From: Kribbella amoyensis
GTDB taxonomy: Bacteria > Actinomycetota > Actinomycetes > Propionibacteriales > Kribbellaceae
Assembly: GCF_007828865.1 (NCBI RefSeq)
Contig: NZ_VIVK01000002.1
Location: 310,001-374,000 of the forward strand
Direction: 5' to 3'
Length of the DNA stretch: 64,000 nt
This document shows positions 7,596 to 15,789 of the stretch, piece by piece. Position numbers and translations under genes: made by a program. How positions within the stretch are numbered: position 1 is the stretch's first letter; each line of letters starts with the position of its first letter. The notes beneath the pieces were generated by a model. The model saw only the letters and a program-made list of their open reading frames with translations. It was not told the origin of the DNA and made no database searches.

Positions 7596-8558
7596 TCAGG
7601 AAGTAGGAGCGTCCTCCCGCAGCAGACCGGCGGACTTCAGGTCGGACCACAAGCCGACAGGGATCTCCACCTTCGACAGAGCCGCGTTCGCATGCGCCTC
7701 GGCCGCGGATCGGCAGCCGACCGCGATTCCCGCGACCGCCGGGTGGAACTGCGGAAACGCCAGCGCCGCGGACGGCAGGGTGACGCCGTGCGACTCGCAG
7801 ACGTCGGCCAGCTTGTTCGCCTTCTCGATCAAGGCAGCGGCCGCTGGTTCGTAGTTGAAGGTCGCGTCGGAGGCGGGCCGCGGTTGCGCCATCAGCCCCG
7901 AGTTGAACACGCCCACCGCGAGTACCTGCACGTCGTTCGCCACGCAGGCGGGGAGGACGTCGTCCAGCCCGTCGGGGTCGATCAGCGTGTACCGGCCGGC
8001 CAGCATGATCACGTCGAGGTCGATCTCCTCGACGAACCGGGTCAGCATCGCGGTCTGGTTCATCCCGGACCCGATCGCGCCGATCACGCCCTGCTCGCGC
8101 AACTCGATCAACGTCGGGAAGGCCGTCGCGACCGCTTCCTCGTAGTGGTCGTCCGGGTCGTGCACGAAGACGACGTCCAGGCGGTCCGTACCGATCCGGC
8201 GGAGCGAGTCCTCGATGCTGCGGAGGACGCCGTCACGGCTGAAGTCCCAGCGGCGGCGCCGTCGGGACGTGATGTCGAAGCCTTCGTCGTCGGTGGCCGA
8301 GGTGTCGGCCTCGTAGATGATCCGGCCGACCTTGCTGGACAGCACGTAATCGTCGCGCGGCCTGCTCGCGAGAGCGGCGCCGAGACGTTCTTCGGCGAGG
8401 CCGAGACCGTAGTGCGGAGCGGTGTCGAAGTAGCGCCAGCCCTCGTCCCAGGCGGCGTCGACGGTCGCGAGCGCGTCGTCCTCGGTGATCTCGCTGAGCA
8501 GGCCGCCGAGCGGGGCGCCGCCGAGGCCGATGCGGAGGTCGGTCGGGAAGATCTTCAT
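7596..8558 (-). CDS. Aldo/keto reductase, probable L-fucose (D-threo-aldose) 1-dehydrogenase
   Basis: A 320-residue NAD(P)-dependent aldo/keto reductase. The catalytic tetrad is visible: Asp and Tyr in FDTAPHYGLGLAEERLG, Lys in LSSKVGRI, His in VVFVHDPDD. The insert after the Lys (YEADTSATDDEGFD) resembles the D-threo-aldose/L-fucose dehydrogenase group. In L-fucose oxidation this enzyme would convert the sugar to its lactone. It lies 37 nt behind an SDR gene and downstream of fuconate dehydratase, which supports that role. Start is ATG 8558, with a GTG one codon earlier. Confidence 0.78.
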   Translation of the reverse strand: MKIFPTDLRIGLGGAPLGGLLSEITEDDALATVDAAWDEGWRYFDTAPHYGLGLAEERLGAALASRPRDDYVLSSKVGRIIYEADTSATDDEGFDITSRRRRRWDFSRDGVLRSIEDSLRRIGTDRLDVVFVHDPDDHYEEAVATAFPTLIELREQGVIGAIGSGMNQTAMLTRFVEEIDLDVIMLAGRYTLIDPDGLDDVLPACVANDVQVLAVGVFNSGLMAQPRPASDATFNYEPAAAALIEKANKLADVCESHGVTLPSAALAFPQFHPAVAGIAVGCRSAAEAHANAALSKVEIPVGLWSDLKSAGLLREDAPTS

Positions 8559-8595
8559 CACCGCACCACCGTACGGAGCGAGCCGGACGAAGTCA

Positions 8596-9345
8596 TCAGC
8601 GCGCCGCCGGGAGACGCAGGTTCTGCATACCGCCGTCGACGGCCAGCGCGGTCCCGGTGGTCGAGCCGGACAGCGGGCTGGCCAGGTACACGATCGCGTT
8701 CGCGACCTCGTCGGCCGAGACGAGCCGGCCCATCGGTTGGCGGGCTTCGAGGGCGCCGCGTTCGGCGACCGGGTCGGTGGCGGCGTCGAGCAGGCGGCCG
8801 ACCCACGGGGTGTCGGCGGTACCGGGGTTCACGCAGTTGACCCGGATGCCCTCGCGCACGTGGTCCGCGGCCATCGCCATCGTCAGGGCCAGCACGGCGC
8901 CCTTGCTCGCGCTGTACACCGCGCGGTTCGGCAGGCCGGCGGTGGCGGCGATCGAGCAGGTGTTGACGATCGCGGCGGATTCCGACTTCCGCAGTGACGG
9001 CAGGACGGCGCGGGTGACCCGGGCGATACCGACGACGTTGACGTCGAGGACGCGGTGCCACTCCTCGTCGGCGTTGGCGGCGACGTTGCCCTGGGCGCCG
9101 ATCCCGGCGTTGTTGACCAGGATGTCGATCCCACCGAGTTGCAACGCGGCCGCGGCGACGGCCGCCCGGACCGAGGCGTCGTCGGTGACGTCCGCGGCGA
9201 TCCCGGTGAGCGGCTCCGGCACGTCCGGCTTCAGGTCGAAGACCACCACCTGGGCGCCGCGGGCCGCGAGCTGGGTGGCCGCCGCCAGCCCGATCCCCGA
9301 GGCACCGCCGGTCACCACGGCCCGCAGGCCGGCAAAGTCCGTCAC
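8596..9345 (-). CDS. SDR family oxidoreductase, probable 2-keto-3-deoxy-L-fuconate dehydrogenase
   Basis: A 249-residue classical short-chain dehydrogenase with the cofactor motif TGGASGIG near residue 12, NNAG (ILVNNAGIG), a catalytic Ser in NTCSIAATAG and YSASK. The acidic residue in VVFDLKPD after the second strand predicts NAD over NADP. Its ATG overlaps the stop of the fuconate dehydratase gene by 4 nt, so the two are translated together. This pairing points to oxidation of 2-keto-3-deoxy-L-fuconate at C4, the step that follows the dehydratase. Substrate is inferred from context. Confidence 0.8.
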   Translation of the reverse strand: MTDFAGLRAVVTGGASGIGLAAATQLAARGAQVVVFDLKPDVPEPLTGIAADVTDDASVRAAVAAAALQLGGIDILVNNAGIGAQGNVAANADEEWHRVLDVNVVGIARVTRAVLPSLRKSESAAIVNTCSIAATAGLPNRAVYSASKGAVLALTMAMAADHVREGIRVNCVNPGTADTPWVGRLLDAATDPVAERGALEARQPMGRLVSADEVANAIVYLASPLSGSTTGTALAVDGGMQNLRLPAAR

Positions 9346-10661
9346 TTCGTGCTCCCCTTCGTCTGCTCGGTCCAGATCCTGCCACCCGGGAACCGGTACT
9401 CGTCGAGGGTCCGGGCGGTCAGCTCGGCGCTGAACCCGGGCCGCGTCGGCGCGACGTAGTGCCCGTCCTCGATCACCACCGGGTCGAGGAACTGCTCGTG
9501 CAGGTGGTCGACGTACTCGATCACCCGGTCCTCCGTACTACCACTCACGGCCACCAGGTCGAACATCGACAGGTGCTGCACCAGCTCGCACAACCCGACG
9601 CCGCCGGCATGCGGACAGACCGGGATGCCGAACTTCGCGGCCAGCAGCAGGATCGCGATGTTCTCGTTCACCCCGGCCACCCGGGCCGAGTCGAGCTGCA
9701 GGAACGCCAGCGAACCGGCTTGCAGCATCTGTTTGAAGACCACCCGGTTCTGCACGTGCTCACCGGTCGCCACCTTGGTCGGGGCGACCGCTCGCGCGAT
9801 CGCGGCGTGGCCGAGCACGTCGTCCGGGCTGGTCGGCTCCTCCACCCACCACACGTCGTACGGCTCGAGCGCCTCGATCCAGCGGATCGCCTCGGCCACG
9901 TCCCAGCGCTGGTTCGCGTCGATCGCGATCCGGATGTCCGGGCCGACCGCCTCGCGGGCCAGCCGCATCCGGCGGACGTCGTCGTCGAGGTCCGCGCCGA
10001 CCTTCAGCTTGACCTGGCCGAATCCCTCGGCGACGGCCTCTTGGCAGAGCCGGACCAGCTTGGCGTCGTCGTACCCGAGCCAGCCGGGCGTGGTCGTGTA
10101 CGCCGGGTACCCGCGGTCGCGGAGCTGTCGTTCCCGTTCGGCGCGGCCCGGTTCGGCCTTGCGCAGGATCTCCAGCGCCTCCTCCGGGGTGAGGGCGTCG
10201 GTCAGGTAGCGGAAGTCGACGAGGTCGACGATCTGCTCGGGGGTGAGGCCGGCCAGCAGCTTCCACAACGGGACCCCGGCGCGCTTGGCGGCGAGATCCC
10301 AGACCGCGTTCACGACGGCGCCGATCGCCATGTGCATGACGCCCTTCTCCGGGCCGAGCCAGCGCAGTTGCGAGTCGTGCACGAGGGACTTCCAGAAGCC
10401 ACCGAGGTCGGCCAGGGTGGCGTCGACGTCGAGTCCGAGGACGTGGTCGCGCAGGGCCTCGATGGCCGCGGTCTGGACGTCGTTGCCGCGGCCGATCGTG
10501 AAGGCGAACCCGTGCCCCTCCAGCCCGTCGCCGGCGTCGGTGCGCAGGATCAGGTAGGCCGCGGAGTAGTCCGGGTCCGCGTTCATCGCGTCGGAGCCGT
10601 CGAGGTGCAGGGACGTGGGGAAGCGGACGTCGTACGTCTCGAACTCGGTGAAGCGCGGCAT
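9342..10661 (-). CDS. L-fuconate dehydratase (enolase superfamily)
   Basis: A 439-residue enolase-superfamily enzyme. The N-terminal capping domain carries the characteristic DVRFPTSLHLDGSDAMNADP, and the barrel carries the general bases: QVKLKVG (KxK), metal ligands in IAIDANQRWD, WWVEEPTSPDD and ATGEHVQNRV, and the C-terminal His in VCPHAGGVG. This matches the family that dehydrates L-fuconate to 2-keto-3-deoxy-L-fuconate. A longer in-frame reading runs upstream to 11627 but is antisense to other genes; ATG 10661 (MPRFTEFETYD) is the natural start. It is first in a minus-strand operon with the SDR and aldo/keto reductase genes. Confidence 0.9.
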   Translation of the reverse strand: MPRFTEFETYDVRFPTSLHLDGSDAMNADPDYSAAYLILRTDAGDGLEGHGFAFTIGRGNDVQTAAIEALRDHVLGLDVDATLADLGGFWKSLVHDSQLRWLGPEKGVMHMAIGAVVNAVWDLAAKRAGVPLWKLLAGLTPEQIVDLVDFRYLTDALTPEEALEILRKAEPGRAERERQLRDRGYPAYTTTPGWLGYDDAKLVRLCQEAVAEGFGQVKLKVGADLDDDVRRMRLAREAVGPDIRIAIDANQRWDVAEAIRWIEALEPYDVWWVEEPTSPDDVLGHAAIARAVAPTKVATGEHVQNRVVFKQMLQAGSLAFLQLDSARVAGVNENIAILLLAAKFGIPVCPHAGGVGLCELVQHLSMFDLVAVSGSTEDRVIEYVDHLHEQFLDPVVIEDGHYVAPTRPGFSAELTARTLDEYRFPGGRIWTEQTKGSTK

Positions 10662-10704
10662 GGGTACCCGTTCTTGGTGCGGACGGCGGGACGGTCTGAC
10701 CGAG

Positions 10705-10716
10705 ATCCTATAGGAT
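10705..10716. promoter_or_regulatory. 12-bp palindrome, probable GntR/FCD operator of the fucose operon
   Basis: ATCCTATAGGAT is a perfect palindrome 44 bp upstream of the fuconate dehydratase start. Operators of FCD-type GntR regulators in actinobacteria often have this ATCCTATAGGAT-like form. It lies between the divergent fuc operon and the folP2-like operon, so it could act on either; position favours fuc. No cognate regulator is next to it. Confidence 0.6.
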
Positions 10717-10779
10717 ATGTGCCAGCACGCACACCGGTCGCCGGTCGGATCCGTCACCCAGCTCGCTACAGTCGGGGAC

Positions 10780-11661
10780 GTGGCTGACGAGGGATCCGGG
10801 GTGCTACGGCTGGGGGAGCGGTCGTTCGGGCCGGGGGAGTTCGCCGTGATGGCGATCGTGAACCGGACGCCGGACTCGTTCTTCGACGGCGGCGCGACGT
10901 ACGCCGACGAGGCGGCGCTGGCCGCGATCGACCAGGCGGTGGCCGACGGCGCCGACATCGTCGACGTGGGCGGCGTCAAGGCGGGGTACGGCGAACCGGT
11001 CAGCGAGACCGAGGAACTGCGCCGCATCCTCGACTTCGTGGCCGCCGTCCGGGACCGCCACCACGACCTGGTGATCAGCGTCGACACGTACCGCAGCGGG
11101 GTCGCCAAGCGGGTCGGCGAGGCGGGCGCGAACCTCATCAACGACACCTGGTCCGGCGCCGATCCCGACCTCGCCGCGGCCGCCGCGGAAGTGGGAGCCG
11201 GCCTGGTCTGCAGCCATGTGGGCGGCCTGAAACCGCGCACGGACCCGCATCGGATGGCGTACGAGGACGTGGTCGCCGACGTGATCCGGACGACCACCAC
11301 GCTGGCCGAGCGGGCCGTCGCCGCCGGGGTCCGGCCGGACGGGATCGTGATCGACCCGACCCACGACTTCGGCAAGAACACGCTGCACTCGCTCGAGGTG
11401 ACCCGGCGGGTGGACGAATTGGTCGCGACCGGCTGGCCGGTGCTGGTGGCGATGTCGAACAAGGACTTCCTCGGCGAGACCCTGGACCTGCCGTCCGGCC
11501 GCCGTGGTCCGGCGACCCTGGCCGCGGTGACGATCGCGGGCTGGCTGGGAGCCCGGGTGTTCCGGGTCCACGACGTGGCCGCGGCCCGGCAGGCGCTCGA
11601 CCTGGTCGCGGTCCTGCACCGTGCCAAGCCGCCCGCCTACACCCGAAGGAGCCTGGCTTGA
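10780..11661 (+). CDS. FolP2-like dihydropteroate synthase homologue
   Basis: A 293-residue TIM-barrel protein of the dihydropteroate synthase family. The first loop is conserved (MAIVNRTPDSFFDGG), as are DVGGVKAGYG, VISVDTYRSGVAKR and LINDTWSG. The second loop reads GGVKAGYGEP in place of the GGESTRPG of true FolP; the GGVKAG form is that of the FolP2 paralogue, which has been reported to lack normal synthase activity. Its real reaction is therefore unknown. I chose GTG 10780 because a TACAGT box (10767-10772) ends 7 nt before it, fitting a leaderless message. It overlaps the next gene by 4 nt. Confidence 0.82.
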   Translation: MADEGSGVLRLGERSFGPGEFAVMAIVNRTPDSFFDGGATYADEAALAAIDQAVADGADIVDVGGVKAGYGEPVSETEELRRILDFVAAVRDRHHDLVISVDTYRSGVAKRVGEAGANLINDTWSGADPDLAAAAAEVGAGLVCSHVGGLKPRTDPHRMAYEDVVADVIRTTTTLAERAVAAGVRPDGIVIDPTHDFGKNTLHSLEVTRRVDELVATGWPVLVAMSNKDFLGETLDLPSGRRGPATLAAVTIAGWLGARVFRVHDVAAARQALDLVAVLHRAKPPAYTRRSLA

Positions 11662-12398
11662 TCCGTCGCTGGAAGTCCGACCCGGACCCGCTGACCGAGG
11701 ACGAGCTGATCGCGGCGTACTCCGTGCCCGATCGGTCGGTGCCGATGGTGCGGGCGAACATGGTCAGCAGCCTGGACGGCGCGGTCAGTCTGGAGGGTAA
11801 GTCGGGCGGCCTGTCCAGCAAGGACGACCAGGACATGCTCGGCCGGCTCCGGATGCTCGCGGACGCGATCCTGGTCGGCGCCGGTACCGTCCGCGCCGAG
11901 GGGTACGACGCGCTCCGGTTACGCCCGGCCCGCCGGGACTGGCGGCGGGAGAACGGGCTGTCGGACAACGGTGTCCTCGCGATCGTCTCCGGCCGGTTGG
12001 ACCTGGATCCCGCCAGCGCTCCGTTCGTGAAGTCGCCGGTTCGTCCGATCGTGCTCACCTCCGCGGTCGCCCCGGCCGACCGGCGGGCCCGGCTCGAGGA
12101 AGTGGCGGACGTACTGATTTGTGGTGACGCCGAGGTCCAGGTGACCGAGGTGGTGAAGGCGTTGAACGACAGGGGCCTGCTGCAACTGCTCTGTGAGGGC
12201 GGACCACGCCTGCTGGGCTCGCTGACCGGCGACGACCTCGTGGACGAGCTGTGCCTGACCGTGTCCCCGCTGCTCGCCGGTCCGGGTGCCGCGCGGATCA
12301 CCAACGGTGCGGCGTCGACCGCGGTTCGGCAGCTGAAGCCGCTGCACTATCTGCTGTCCGACGACGGCTTCCTCTTCACGCGGTACGGGCGGGCATAG
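11658..12398 (+). CDS. Pyrimidine reductase family protein (RibD C-terminal/DHFR-like)
   Basis: A 246-residue NADPH-type reductase of the RibD C-terminal fold (VRANMVSSLDGAVSLEGKSGGLSSKDDQ, ADAILVGAGTVRAEGY, LLCEGGPRLLGSL, LCLTVSPLL). It lacks a deaminase domain and a full ribD exists elsewhere in this window, so it is a stand-alone relative of mycobacterial Rv2671, which has been reported to reduce dihydrofolate. It starts at TTG 11658 inside the stop of the FolP2-like gene (TTGA overlap) with GAAGGA upstream. The coupling suggests a shared pterin or folate-like substrate. Confidence 0.8.
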   Translation: MIRRWKSDPDPLTEDELIAAYSVPDRSVPMVRANMVSSLDGAVSLEGKSGGLSSKDDQDMLGRLRMLADAILVGAGTVRAEGYDALRLRPARRDWRRENGLSDNGVLAIVSGRLDLDPASAPFVKSPVRPIVLTSAVAPADRRARLEEVADVLICGDAEVQVTEVVKALNDRGLLQLLCEGGPRLLGSLTGDDLVDELCLTVSPLLAGPGAARITNGAASTAVRQLKPLHYLLSDDGFLFTRYGRA

Positions 12399-13114
12399 TG
12401 CCGATCGTCGCCGCTGCCGTCTGTCCTCATCCGCCGATCATCGTGCCCGAGCTCGCCTCCGGTGCGGCCCACGAGCTCGACGATCTGCGCATTGCTTGTG
12501 CGACTGCCGTCGACTCACTCCGAGCTGCGGACGTGCTGCTGATCGTCGGTAGTGGTCCCTCCGCTCGGTACGGCGCGGACGCGGCCGGCTCGTTCGGTCC
12601 GTACGGCGCACCGCAGGTCCGTGTCGATCTGGGTGGCGCCCCGGTCGCCGCCGCGTTGCCGTTGTCGCTGTTGGTGGGTGCGTGGTTGACCAGTGCGGTC
12701 GCGCTGCCGCGGGAGGCGATCGCCGTACCCGCTGACGCGTCCCCGGCCGAGTGCCGTGCGTTGGGCGAGGAACTGGCCGCGGACGAACGGCGGCTGGGTT
12801 TGTTGGTGATGGGGGACGGGTCCGCGCGACGCAGTGAGCACTCGCCGGTGCATCTCCATCCGCGGGCCGAGCTGTTCGACAACACCACGGCGACCGCACT
12901 CGCGACTGCCGACCGGGACGTCCTCGCTGCTCTGGATCCCGAGCTGGCCGGTGTCCTCCAGGCTGCCGGGCGCGCGCCTTGGCAGGTACTGGCTGCCGCG
13001 ACGGCGGGCCGCCGGTGGCAGGGTCGGTTGCTGTACGACGCGGCGCCGTACGGGGTCGGCTACTTCGTGGCGACCTGGGCCCAGCGGGATGACGTCGCCG
13101 CGAGCTCCGGGTAG
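12398..13114 (+). CDS. LigB-like class III extradiol dioxygenase family protein
   Basis: A 238-residue protein with the LigB/MEMO-type start (VPIVAAAVCPHPPIIVPEL), where the His in CPHPP is a usual metal ligand, then a strand with ADVLLIVGSGP and a later LLVMGDGSARRSEHSPVHLHPRA segment supplying further His. Members include ring-cleaving dioxygenases and proteins without known activity. The GTG at 12398 overlaps the TAG of the reductase gene, so the three genes form one operon. A role in pterin or aromatic ring metabolism is possible but unproven. Its 3' end overlaps the convergent gene by 55 bp. Confidence 0.72.
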   Translation: MPIVAAAVCPHPPIIVPELASGAAHELDDLRIACATAVDSLRAADVLLIVGSGPSARYGADAAGSFGPYGAPQVRVDLGGAPVAAALPLSLLVGAWLTSAVALPREAIAVPADASPAECRALGEELAADERRLGLLVMGDGSARRSEHSPVHLHPRAELFDNTTATALATADRDVLAALDPELAGVLQAAGRAPWQVLAAATAGRRWQGRLLYDAAPYGVGYFVATWAQRDDVAASSG

Positions 13115-13695
13115 CCGGCTTCGCGCAGTTGCTCGACAAGAGCAGCCCGCGCTGTGGTGACGGCGGCGACGGCTTCGGCCTGCGAGTCGTAGGGGCCGGA
13201 CCAGTTGCAGACGGCGTCCCCGGCGTACCAACCGTCGGGGGACCGACGAACCCCCGAGGACGCGAGGCGCGCGGCCGGCAGCTCACCGTCCGCCGCTGCG
13301 ACCACGGCCTCGACCGCGACCACCTCGGCGTCGAGGTCGGTCCGCGGCCGCAGGTGGACGGCGTCGGTGAAGACGAACTCGTACCCGGCCGGCGCCCGCT
13401 CCGCGATCCACTCGAACGCCCGGCGGGCCGCGTCGGCCAGGGCCTGCGAGCCCTCGGGGGTCGGCAGGGTCTGGACCCCGCAGACGCGCGGATCGGTCGG
13501 CCGCAGTTCGCCCTGCCAGCGGCGGACCAGCATCTCCTCCTCGGCCGGCAACCGGCGGCCGAGCAGGCGGGACAGCCCGACCACGTCGAAGTTCAGCTCG
13601 TCGGGCGTCCGGCGCAGTCCCGGCGCGAACGGCTCACCGGGCGTCGTGCCGCGGCCGGTCCACGGCCCGACGTGCCACCTCTCGAACGCGGTCAT
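13060..13695 (-). CDS. Hypothetical protein
   Basis: I do not recognise this 211-residue protein. It begins MTAFERWHVGPWTGRGTTPG, is rich in Arg, Ala and Glu and has no signal peptide, membrane segment or known motif. Codon use is as biased as in its neighbours, which supports a real gene. The last 55 bp lie opposite the 3' end of the LigB-like gene. A TAGGGT box (13709-13704, minus strand) ends 8 nt before ATG 13695, fitting a leaderless message. No function can be given. Confidence 0.65.
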   Translation of the reverse strand: MTAFERWHVGPWTGRGTTPGEPFAPGLRRTPDELNFDVVGLSRLLGRRLPAEEEMLVRRWQGELRPTDPRVCGVQTLPTPEGSQALADAARRAFEWIAERAPAGYEFVFTDAVHLRPRTDLDAEVVAVEAVVAAADGELPAARLASSGVRRSPDGWYAGDAVCNWSGPYDSQAEAVAAVTTARAALVEQLREAGYPELAATSSRWAQVATK

Positions 13696-13727
13696 GAGAC
13701 CCGACCCTACCGACCGGGCCGAGCGGG

Positions 13728-14705
13728 TCAGCTCTTCGCGGGCGCGGGGACGTCGAAGGTCTTGGCCAGGTCGGTGAGGATCACCCAGGCGCCCTGCAGA
13801 CCGACCGCGGTCATCCAGGTCAGGTCGGGCACCTCGTGCACCTTCGGCGCGAGCGGCTTCCAGAGCGGGTTCGCCTTGAACTGCTCGGCCGTCTTCGCGC
13901 TCAGCCCCTTCTCGTCGGCGTAGACGGTGACGAAGATCGCGTCGGCGTCCGCGTCCTTGATCCGCTCCGCGCTGATCTCGGCGGAGAACCCGGGCGCGTC
14001 CTGCGACTTCGGCCGCTTCAGCCCGGCGTCCTTGAGCACGATTCCGGAGAAGCTGCCGTTCTGGTACAGCCGGGTCGGGCCGTCGACGAACCGGACCACC
14101 GAGATGGTCGGGTTGTTCGCCTTCGCGTTGATCGCTGTACCGACGGTCTTGGCCGCGGCCTCGTACGACGTCAGCTCCTGCTCGGCGAGCTCCTCCTGCC
14201 CGAGCGCCTTCGCGGCCAGCCGGATGTTGTCCTTCCAGGTCGGCCCGGTGGTCTCCGACATCACCGTCGGCGCGATCTTGGACAGCTGCTCGTAGAGCTT
14301 CTCGTGCCGGACCTTGGCGGAGATGATCAGGTCCGGGTCCTGCGCCGCGATCGCCTCGAGGTTCGGCTCGGCCAGGGTGCCGACCGCCTTCGCGTCGCTG
14401 CCGTACTCGGTCCGGTCCTCGCCCAGGTAGTCGGGCAGCTGGCCGTTGATGGTGCGGTAGTCGGTGTACCCGACGACGGGGGTGTCCAGGATCAGCGTGG
14501 CGTCGACGAAGCTGGCGTCCAGCGCGACCACCCGCTTCGGCTTGGCCGGGATCTCGGTGGTGCCCATCGCGTGCTCGACGGTCCGCGGGTAACCGGCGCC
14601 GGCGTCGGATCCGGCCGCGGCGGCGTCCTCCTCGGGACCGGAGCCGCACCCGACCAGGGCGAGCGAAGCCACGACAACCACAGCAGCGAGCCGGCGGACA
14701 CTCAC
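13728..14705 (-). CDS. Iron-siderophore ABC transporter substrate-binding lipoprotein (FecB/FepB type)
   Basis: A 325-residue lipoprotein with a short signal ending in LALVGC, after which the mature Cys is lipidated and the protein is held outside the membrane. The body is a class III binding protein: PKRVVALDASFVDATLIL near the start, NLEAIAAQDPDLIIS, a long linking helix and a second lobe ending LTDLAKTF. It would deliver ferric siderophore to the permeases encoded divergently at 14794-16859. GTG 14705 (VSVRRLAAVVV) follows GGGAG and was preferred to upstream frames. A DtxR/IdeR-like box lies between it and the permease genes. Confidence 0.9.
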   Translation of the reverse strand: MSVRRLAAVVVVASLALVGCGSGPEEDAAAAGSDAGAGYPRTVEHAMGTTEIPAKPKRVVALDASFVDATLILDTPVVGYTDYRTINGQLPDYLGEDRTEYGSDAKAVGTLAEPNLEAIAAQDPDLIISAKVRHEKLYEQLSKIAPTVMSETTGPTWKDNIRLAAKALGQEELAEQELTSYEAAAKTVGTAINAKANNPTISVVRFVDGPTRLYQNGSFSGIVLKDAGLKRPKSQDAPGFSAEISAERIKDADADAIFVTVYADEKGLSAKTAEQFKANPLWKPLAPKVHEVPDLTWMTAVGLQGAWVILTDLAKTFDVPAPAKS

Positions 14706-14751
14706 GGGGCACTCCCAAGATCGACGACGATTCGTCGGCACCCTACTGCAC

Positions 14752-14770
14752 CTAGCTAAGGCTTACCTAA
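14752..14770. promoter_or_regulatory. DtxR/IdeR-like iron box
   Basis: Read on the minus strand, the site TTAGGTAAGCCTTAGCTAG matches the iron-box consensus TTAGGTTAGGCTAACCTAA at 14 of 19 positions. It sits 47 bp from the binding-protein start and 24 bp from the first permease start, so one iron-loaded repressor dimer pair could silence both directions when iron is sufficient. Confidence 0.75.
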
Positions 14771-14793
14771 CCGCTTCCTCTAGGATCTGGCCG

Positions 14794-15789
14794 GTGAGGA
14801 TTCGAGGGTTTCGCGCGGGCGCGCTGGCGGCGTTGGTACTCGTCGTCGTCCTCGCGTTCGCGGCGAGTCTGGCGTTGGGATCACGGTGGCTCGGGATCGG
14901 CGCGGTCCTGCACGCGCTGGCCGATCCGAACGGGTCCGACGCGGACGTGATCGTCCGGAGTCTGCGGTTGCCGCGGACCGTCGTCGCGGTCCTGATCGGC
15001 GCCTGCCTGGGAGTCGCGGGCGCGCTGATGCAGGGGCATACCCGGAACGCGCTGGCCGAGCCGGGCATCTTCGGGGTGAGTGCGGGTGCCGCGTTGGCCG
15101 TCGTGCTCGGGCTGCAGCTGGGGATCGCCGATTCGGTGGGTTCGACCGTGTGGTGCGCGTTGATCGGGGCGCTGGTGGCGACGTTCGGCGTGCAGCGGCT
15201 GGCGTCCCGGGGGAGTGGGGCGACGCCGGTCGGGCTGGCCTTGACGGGGGCCGCCGTGGCCGCGTTGCTCGGTGCGTTGACGACCTCGATCGTGCTGTTC
15301 GACGCGAACACGCTGGACGGGTATCGGTTCTGGGCCGTCGGTTCGGTGGCGGGCCGGGGTCTCGACGTCGCGGCGCAGGTCCTGCCGTTCGCGCTGATCG
15401 GGTTGTTGCTTGCGGCAATCAACGCGCGGGACCTGGACCTGCTGGCGCTCGGCGACGACGTCGCGGCCGGGCTCGGCTTGTCGATCCGGCGGGCCCGGCT
15501 GGTCGGGTTGCTGGCGATCGGGCTGCTCACCGCGGCCGGGGTCGCCGCCTGCGGGCCGATCGGCTTCCTCGGGCTGCTCGCCGGCCACGTGGCCCGGCGG
15601 ATCTTCGGCGCGCGGAACAGCTGGCTGATTCCGGCCGCCGGCCTGACCGGGGCGGCCGCGCTGATCCTGGCGGATCTGGTCGGCCGGTTGGTCGGCGGTG
15701 CCGGTGAGGTCCAGGCGGGCGTCGTACTCGGGCTGGTCGGCGCGCCGTTGTTCGTGCTCGTGGTCCGGCGGCGGGCGGTGGCCCTGTGA
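14794..15789 (+). CDS. FecCD family iron-siderophore ABC permease, first subunit
   Basis: A 331-residue integral membrane protein with about nine to ten hydrophobic segments. Family hallmarks are the LRLPRTVVAVLIGACLGVAGALMQG segment, NALAEPGIFGVSAGAAL, and the coupling region GDDVAAGLGLSIRRAR with GPIGFLGLLAGHVAR. It forms half of the membrane channel for ferric siderophores. Start is GTG 14794, 24 bp after the iron box. The stop overlaps the second permease start by 4 nt. Confidence 0.92.
   Translation: MRIRGFRAGALAALVLVVVLAFAASLALGSRWLGIGAVLHALADPNGSDADVIVRSLRLPRTVVAVLIGACLGVAGALMQGHTRNALAEPGIFGVSAGAALAVVLGLQLGIADSVGSTVWCALIGALVATFGVQRLASRGSGATPVGLALTGAAVAALLGALTTSIVLFDANTLDGYRFWAVGSVAGRGLDVAAQVLPFALIGLLLAAINARDLDLLALGDDVAAGLGLSIRRARLVGLLAIGLLTAAGVAACGPIGFLGLLAGHVARRIFGARNSWLIPAAGLTGAAALILADLVGRLVGGAGEVQAGVVLGLVGAPLFVLVVRRRAVAL

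Noticed and set aside
9342..11627. A 761-residue continuous frame that includes fuconate dehydratase
   Set aside because: The first 320 or so residues are the antisense of the FolP2-like gene; the family start is at 10661.
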